Assembly: GCF_964355755.1 (NCBI RefSeq)
Contig: NC_092678.1
Coordinates: 3,358,922 to 3,422,921 of the forward strand
Reading direction: 5' to 3'
Length of the DNA: 64,000 bases
DNA from: Antedon mediterranea
Taxonomy: Eukaryota; Echinodermata; Crinoidea; Comatulida; Antedonidae
Shown: positions 59,101 to 64,000 of the stretch, piece after piece
Layout: every line of letters begins with the position of its first letter
How positions within the stretch are numbered: the stretch's first letter is position 1
Notes under the pieces: generated by a model
The model's database searches: none
What the model saw: only the letters and a program-made list of their open reading frames with translations
Told to the model about the DNA's origin: nothing
Position numbers and translations under genes: made by a program

Positions 59101-62100
59101 ACCTTTTCCCGTTGCGATTGAGGGATTGCCGGATCCACCCTTGACTTCTGATATACATGTTGTATAGCGTGTGAACATGTGCACATTGTCCAAGTCAGAC
59201 ACATTTAAGCCGACGTCCTCCGCAGCAACTAAAACAATATTCAGAAATTATATAGAAATATTAATATTTTGTAGTTGGATATCTGAAAAAATGATGTTTT
59301 ATGAGATGATTGTTTCTCATAATAGTACTATATAGTACTGTAGTGGAGCTGTAGCTTGGTGGTTAACGTGCTTGCCTTCCAATCCCAAGGTTCAGGGTTC
59401 AATCCTGACCTAGAGCCAGGGTTCAATTCTGATCTAGTTCCAGGATTGTAACTCACAACTCTTTCAACTCCACTCCCTAAGTCTCTAATAAGCACGATAA
59501 ATTATATAATAGTTTATCCATCCTGTAATTGGCGAGTTTGTGCTCGCTGTAGGATGCGTAGGAAATAAAACAGTTACTATATTCAATTCAAATGGTCCCC
59601 TTCCATCATTCACCACACAAAGGTTTAAATGCAGAAAATACTACACATTTGGTTGCAACTTTCTTATTTATAAAACATGGCATTAAAAATGATTACTGAT
59701 AATTTTTTGTGCATACATTTTTTTGCAACACAATGCATGCATTTACAAAACTTTTTTTAGAATAACAAACCAATGAATCAGTGTTTTCAAAGTTATCAAT
59801 CATCATTATCATATTGTTGAACCAAAAGTGTGTGCAATATTAATATATTAAAACATTGAAAACTGACATGCAAGTGGCAGTGTGCAGATTAAAAAACATT
59901 GTGTTATTCCTTTTATATACTACACCCTCCCCCCTTTTTAAAAAATTTAAATTAGAGACAAAATGCTGAACTTTATAAAGCTAACAAAGCAGCAAACATA
60001 CCAATGCAACCATTCAGAGAAGAGAAAAAGCAGCCCAAGTCATAGAAAAGTTGCGTACGAAACTCGGGCTGTCGATGATGCTTATCAGGTGGTTCAGGAA
60101 CAAGTCCTATACCGCCACCATACCTCAAAAAATGCAGAATTAGAGTACACATATTAATCAGTGCAAACAAATAAACATAAAATGTACAGCTTTAGCATGT
60201 GATAGAGAGCAGATGGAATATGTTATTAAACTATGTCTATCTGCACTATCAAACTAGTTTGACAAAAAAAGTGTGATGTGCCCAAAAAAGGTAGTGATAT
60301 ATCCAAATATGGTAGTGATATGACATCATCATGTCCATAGGCACATCACATTTTTTTGCTATATAAAGTTTGACAGTGTAGACAGAGCTTAAGGTTATTT
60401 TTATAATAATAGTAGAAGAATAAATTACAGTAACCCAAAGGACAATAAGAAATATTTTCTAGGAACATATAAAAAAGTCCATTTGGTATGTAAACCTACA
60501 TTTATGGAGATTATGATGTAATTAGGATGATCAATTGTTGTTTATATAATTATGACATTATATTTATGTTATGCAACGAAATGTCTTTATAACATATAGT
60601 ATCCCTTAAAAACCACCCAACATGCATTTTTAAGAGCTAAATCCTTGTTATTGTAATATTATTTTAATAAGACAACCACTGTGTTTCGTAAAGGTCACTA
60701 AATTAGGAATACCAGTAGGTGTATAATAATAGAAAGTTGAAGGCTATGTTAATAGACCAGATGGCGTACACATGCACCAAATTGATATTCTAGGCTGTAA
60801 AATTTGCATCAAGTCAAAGATACAGTACTTAAAATTATGAATGAGATTAAAACGTAGAATATTAAATATACTGTATTAAATAAGAGTTTAAAGGCTTCAG
60901 TTGAATAATCTGGAATAAATTATTAAATTTGATAAAGATTTTTACCATAGAATTGGCCACTAAACAAAATAATGACTGATTTCACTTAATAATAGTTCTA
61001 TTAGTTTTACGTGATCTTTTAATTAAATAAATCGACTGTGAAAGGTCCAGAAAAACAGTTGAAATTTATATACAACTAGTATTATTTGGTCGTGTTCTTT
61101 CTTCTTTTAGTTATGGGTCATTACATGAATACACAATTGTATGATGTATTGATCCCATTGTCACAAATCAATTTGTTACTAATATTAATACAACATTTCT
61201 GAATAAATATTTAATTTGTATCATATGTATTATTTATTATTAGAGCACCATAATTCTGGGAGCATATAATATTAATAGAAAGAATTAGTAGAGCAGTATA
61301 AAAAACAAAATTAAACAAAAAAATACAAACATGAAAATTAATAATATCTATGAGAAAGTAACAAAAAAGAAAGAATGAAATTAAAATTGAAGGAGGGTAA
61401 CTCTACCATAACAGCCATTGAGAGAGGAGAGAAACTCTCCATAATCATAGAACAAAGAAGTACGAAATTCTGGGTCCTTGTGGTTGTCTGATGGTGGCTC
61501 CTGGATAACGCCCTTGCCGCCACCGGCCCTGCGGAACAGAACGATGCTAATAAATGGTGCCAAATCACAAGAAAAGAACACTTGCAATGCAAATTAGATT
61601 AGATATTTAAAACTACGATGAAAATTATATTTTAATAATATTATAAGCAGTAATGTGGTAAAAAGTAATATTATTTGAATAAAATAAAAGGTACTTTATT
61701 TCAATGTAATCATGATATTACTTGTTTAATCATTTTTATAATTATTAGTATCTTAAATTGGTAACTGTATATATATAGCCTTAGTATTACCTTCATATGA
61801 ATAATTATGGGCTCAAGAGAGAATATTCTAGACAAATTTGTTTGATACTTTTTGCATGTCACTGGAATTACAAGTGCGGTGTTATCGCAAGAATTTGTTA
61901 TGTATTTATGTACGTAAACTTTTAGTATTAACAGTTATGAACAATCTAGAGTTATTCTTTACCATAAGCCAGCAAGGGCCGACTTGACTCCCATACCCTG
62001 TCCAAGGCGTAGACCATCTCGTAGGTATGCTTCCATGTCCGCGTAATCCCACAAGCGTATACCACCGCACTAGGTAAAAATAAAATAGATTATTATATTA

Positions 62101-62819
62101 TATTTTTATTAAAACAAAAGTTATATTTAAAAAAAAATCTGAAATTTGAAAAGAGGCATTATCTTAATTTTCTCCTATAATATCTCAATGAGCTTGCTTC
62201 TACTGAAAAAAAAAACCACCAAACTTATTAATTAATTGTAAAATGATGCAAATAACCAAAAACAATTAAAATTTACCGCCTGTCCCCGGTTTGTTCGCCA
62301 TATAAATGCACCAAGAAGACAATTTGTTCGCTTTCCTAACTGCATAAAAATGCCTTCATGTTCGTCAAAATCTACTTTGTCTTTTAACAAAAACAATTTT
62401 AATTCTTCAAGAAGTCCTGGATGCGAAACTTTCACCGCCTTTTCTTCGGGATCAAATACTAAATACAGACGTCTGATATTTTCAGCTTTTAAATAGTCAA
62501 TGAAATTCTGAGGAGATAACTTCAATAAAGACGTTTTGGAAGAGGCTGACCCTGTATTAGCAACTAGAGGGGTTGTTAAGAATGTCCGATGGCTGGATAG
62601 AGGCCAGGCCGCAGCACTACCACCACGAAGAGCTCCACGACCGGTTTCATCCTGCCGGTTTTTGTGGAGGAACACTGACTGCCGCTTGTTGAATCGATGG
62701 CCTTCGTGGTTATAATTAAAAGAGTTGCATGCAATATTACGAACGTTTAGATTCAATAATGTTGGTGAAATATAGCGTTTAGCAGAATATCTGAAATTAT
62801 TAAGTGATAATGCCATCAT
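56170..62819 (-). CDS. Leucine-dehydrogenase-like ELFV amino-acid dehydrogenase, mitochondrial (536 aa)
   Basis: Exons on minus: 62819-62277, 62069-61963, 61528-61407 (3a), 59228-59103, 58966-58874, 58672-58566, 58109-58014, 57663-57520, 57175-57086, 56352-56170; 1611 nt in frame. Exon 3b (60123-60002) can replace 3a. Landmarks shared with bacterial leucine/phenylalanine dehydrogenases: CGGIRLWDYADMEAYLRDGL, GMGVKSALAGLWAGGGKGV (the two active-site lysines), VAAEDVG (catalytic Asp), GSGNPSIATGKG, the NAD-binding loop AIQGAGNVG, CDIFSPCALG and CGAANNQL. The enzymes reversibly deaminate branched-chain or aromatic amino acids with NAD. The roughly 180-residue first exon starts MMALSLNNFRYSAKRYISPT, Arg/Ser-rich and acid-poor, which fits a mitochondrial presequence. 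It makes the protein much longer than the bacterial form (about 365 aa). Substrate is not predictable. SINE and MITE copies lie in the introns. Confidence 0.88.
56412..56698 (-). mobile_element. tRNA-derived SINE, copy 2
   Basis: Minus-strand A box GAATGGCTCAGCGGTTAAG (56691-56673) and B box GGTTCAAAGC (56633-56624), with the same body as the copy at 39165-39430 (GTACTAGGTTCTTTAAAGT, GAGCTAGATGTGTACACT). It lies in the last dehydrogenase intron, next to MITE B. Confidence 0.82.
56703..56885. mobile_element. Near-palindromic Harbinger-like MITE, family B (TTA target duplication)
   Basis: AGGGTCTTTCACACCTGTTC + CGGCACGGTTCCGGTCCGGC is mirrored at the right end over about 75 bp per arm, with TTA on both flanks (56700-56702, 56886-56888). 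The TTA (TWA) duplication and short G-rich terminus fit PIF/Harbinger. Strikingly GC-rich compared with its surroundings. Confidence 0.9.
58340..58450. mobile_element. Harbinger-like MITE, family A, copy 12 (left end reduced)
   Basis: CCAAATATGGTAGTGATATG, GACATCATCATGTCTATATA, then ATAGTGTAGACAAGGCT + TTA. It lies in a dehydrogenase intron. Confidence 0.75.
59335..59590 (+). mobile_element. tRNA-derived SINE, second family
   Basis: A box TAGCTTGGTGGTTAACG (59352-59368) and B box GGGTTCAATCC (59395-59405), with a duplicated GGGTTCAAT(T/C)CTGA(T/C)CTAG phrase after it. The tail is A/T-rich (GGAAATAAAACAGTTACTAT). The body differs from the SINE at 39 and 56 kb. It lies between exon 3b and exon 4 of the dehydrogenase. 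Confidence 0.8.
60002..60123 (-). CDS. Exon 3b: alternative, same-phase copy of dehydrogenase exon 3
   Basis: This 122-nt exon has borders TTTTTTGAG/G and G/GTATGT and encodes 40 residues aligned without gaps to exon 3a. Shared: GGG-G, EPPD/S, PEFRT, LFYD, SSLNGC. It reads WYGGGIGLVPEPP where 3a reads WAGGGKGVIQEPP, so the active-site lysine becomes isoleucine. Both exons start in phase 2 and end in phase 1; since 122 is not a multiple of three, using both or neither breaks the frame. Many identical residues use different codons (PEFRT, LFYD, NGC), consistent with selection on the protein. The GAG acceptor is weaker than the CAG of 3a. Confidence 0.75.
60230..60389. mobile_element. Harbinger-like MITE, family A, copy 13 (TAA target duplication)
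   Basis: ACTATGTCTATCTGCACTAT to GTTTGACAGTGTAGACAGAG + CT, with TAA on both sides (60227-60229, 60390-60392). It lies between dehydrogenase exons 3a and 3b. Confidence 0.9.
60400..61370. other. Intron between exons 3a and 3b, otherwise featureless
   Basis: About 1 kb of AT-rich intron. I found no additional exon-3-like copy in it. Confidence 0.55.
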
Positions 62820-62865
62820 TTTGGTTTACTTTCACTCTCTGAAGTTAGGCCTAACCTACCGATCC

Positions 62866-62875
62866 TCTCGCGAGA
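62866..62875. promoter_or_regulatory. TCTCGCGAGA palindrome in a divergent promoter
   Basis: An exact 10-bp TCTCGCGAGA lies 47 bp upstream of the dehydrogenase ATG and about 230 bp before a plus-strand candidate transcript. In mammals this element drives CpG-island, often bidirectional, promoters and is bound by BANP. CGCG words are otherwise rare here, so the match is unlikely to be accidental; function in this species is inferred. Confidence 0.6.
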
Positions 62876-63106
62876 CGACGAACCAGCAATATTTATAAAG
62901 TGCGCCCTCTCTGGTGGACATAACTAAAAACTAGTCTTTGAGCTTGACGATACCTACTAATTACTTAGTACGTCTGGTGGTAAAAGACTACGCGGAAGTA
63001 ACTTTAAGAAAACTTTACGGTCGAATAAGTTTTGTAAATAAACTTCGATCGAGAAAATCAACAATTGTATACTGGTGGTACGCCTTAGTTTGACCAGGTT
63101 TGACAG

Positions 63107-63472
63107 ATGTTTAAGGTAAGTATAAGAATATAAAGTCTAAATAATAACTTAACAGACGAATGCTATATGTAAGTGTATATTTAAACTTAAAAAAATTAAT
63201 TCATAGACCAAGATATTCATATACAGACCGACGATTTTCGGTCAAGAATTGAGGTAGGCTAGGGTAGCTGAATACAGATCACTCCGGCCGCGCTTCACTC
63301 CGGCCGCGCTTCAATCCGGCCGCGATTCATCCGGCCGCAACTATGGAGCGCCCATAGTCTTCAACCGAGACACGTTTTTTGTAGAGAATCAAAATAAACA
63401 TTTGTAATCATATTCAGTATATTTTTTCTCTTTCAGGATCACAACAACATCGCAAGTGTTTTAAATTAGGTC
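63107..63472 (+). ncRNA. Candidate two-exon transcript at the right edge (13-codon ORF or 5' UTR)
   Basis: ATGTTTAAG/GTAAGTATAAG gives a perfect donor after 63115. TTTTTTCTCTTTCAG/GATC gives a strong acceptor at 63436. Spliced, the ATG reads only MFKDHNNIASVLN then stops at about 63472. It may therefore be a non-coding RNA, a microprotein, or the 5' end of a gene continuing right. Divergent from the dehydrogenase. Confidence 0.3.
63288..63345. repeat. GC-rich 15-bp repeat (TCCGGCCGCGCTTCA), four copies
   Basis: Four near-identical units within the putative intron 63116-63436, the only strongly GC-rich simple repeat in the right third. Confidence 0.8.
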
Positions 63473-63479
63473 TAATGCT

Positions 63480-64000
63480 AAAACAAAATAATTTATGTGT
63501 TTTATCCAATGTAATAGGCTAGTATATTAATTGTAATGTAATTAATTATGTAATTTATTGCAATGTACCCTATATGTCATATTATTTTTATCATATATAA
63601 ATTAAAATATAAAATCATTGTAAATTGGACTGTACAAAAATGATATATTAATTCTTGATACAATTCCAGGTAACATTAATTAGACGGATATTTGATTATT
63701 TGAAATAAATTAATTAATATTGTAAATATTGTTATTAACTATAACAAACATCAATAGTAATTGATTATTTGAAATAAATTAATTAATATTTTACATATTG
63801 TTATTAATTATAATTAGTAAGTATGGGTACTGGCAAGATAAAGTGTTATAAAAATAAGGGTTTTAACTAATTTTTAATGTTAATAAATGTAAAGCTATAA
63901 AAATAAATGTACATAGAAAGAAATTAAATATTGTTATTCAAGCATTAATTAGACGGGTATTTGATTATTATTTTATTATTGAATTTAATTAAGTTAAGTT
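63480..64000. other. Very AT-rich right edge with a duplicated ATTAGACGGATATTTGATTA phrase
   Basis: The phrase ATTAGACGG(A/G)TATTTGATTA occurs at 63680 and 63949, and AAATAAATTAATTAATATT at 63703 and 63772. No gene is visible. Confidence 0.5.

Overview
The window is AT-rich, intron-rich nuclear DNA from an animal. Five protein-coding genes with short phased exons, a dense load of small inverted-repeat transposons, tRNA- and 5S-derived SINE-like copies and scattered CTAGGCCTA-type runs point to a marine invertebrate, possibly an echinoderm. The taxon is an inference from style and gene content, not something a single sequence proves.

Layout. 0.3-3.9 kb: seven exons of DDX20/Gemin3 on the minus strand, with the 3' part running off the left edge and a CCAAT-rich promoter at about 4.1 kb. 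4.2-31 kb: gene-poor accessory DNA. It holds a decayed Ty3/gypsy-like fragment (5.3 kb), a decayed multi-copy exon family (6.9-11 kb), a 70-bp tandem repeat (12.0-12.35 kb), a 1.2-kb inverted-repeat element (12.75-13.9 kb), segmental duplications (16.9-20.5 kb), a 27-bp minisatellite (20.5-21.3 kb), a foldback element with an 18-bp minisatellite core (21.8-23.6 kb), a transposon-linked ORF (24.5 kb) and a 1.63-kb tandem array of exon-bearing units (25.4-30 kb). 31-38 kb: a proline/arginine-rich terminal exon and a matching first exon of the family that is tandemly repeated to its left. These flank a 174-bp satellite with higher-order structure and two LINE fragments. 38-42.5 kb: SINE, LINE and MITE copies.

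The right third is gene-rich: twinfilin (plus, 42.8-46.7 kb), TIMMDC1 (minus, 48.1-52.5 kb), a TMEM229 family gene (plus, 54.5-55.0 kb) and a leucine-dehydrogenase-like mitochondrial ELFV enzyme (minus, 56.2-62.8 kb). The last diverges from a possible short spliced transcript at the right edge. The splice phases of all four multi-exon genes were checked exon by exon and keep the frame.

The genes are not an operon or pathway. DDX20 acts in the SMN complex, twinfilin in actin turnover, TIMMDC1 in complex I assembly and the dehydrogenase probably in mitochondrial amino-acid metabolism.

The most notable observations are these. (1) The dehydrogenase has two homologous 122-nt exons in the same phase, apparently mutually exclusive; one keeps the catalytic lysine and the other replaces it with isoleucine. 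(2) Twinfilin has an AT-AC intron with textbook U12 signals. (3) A Harbinger-like MITE family is present in about 13 copies. (4) The foldback element has a coding-phased minisatellite core. (5) Exon-bearing units are amplified in tandem next to a less degraded relative.
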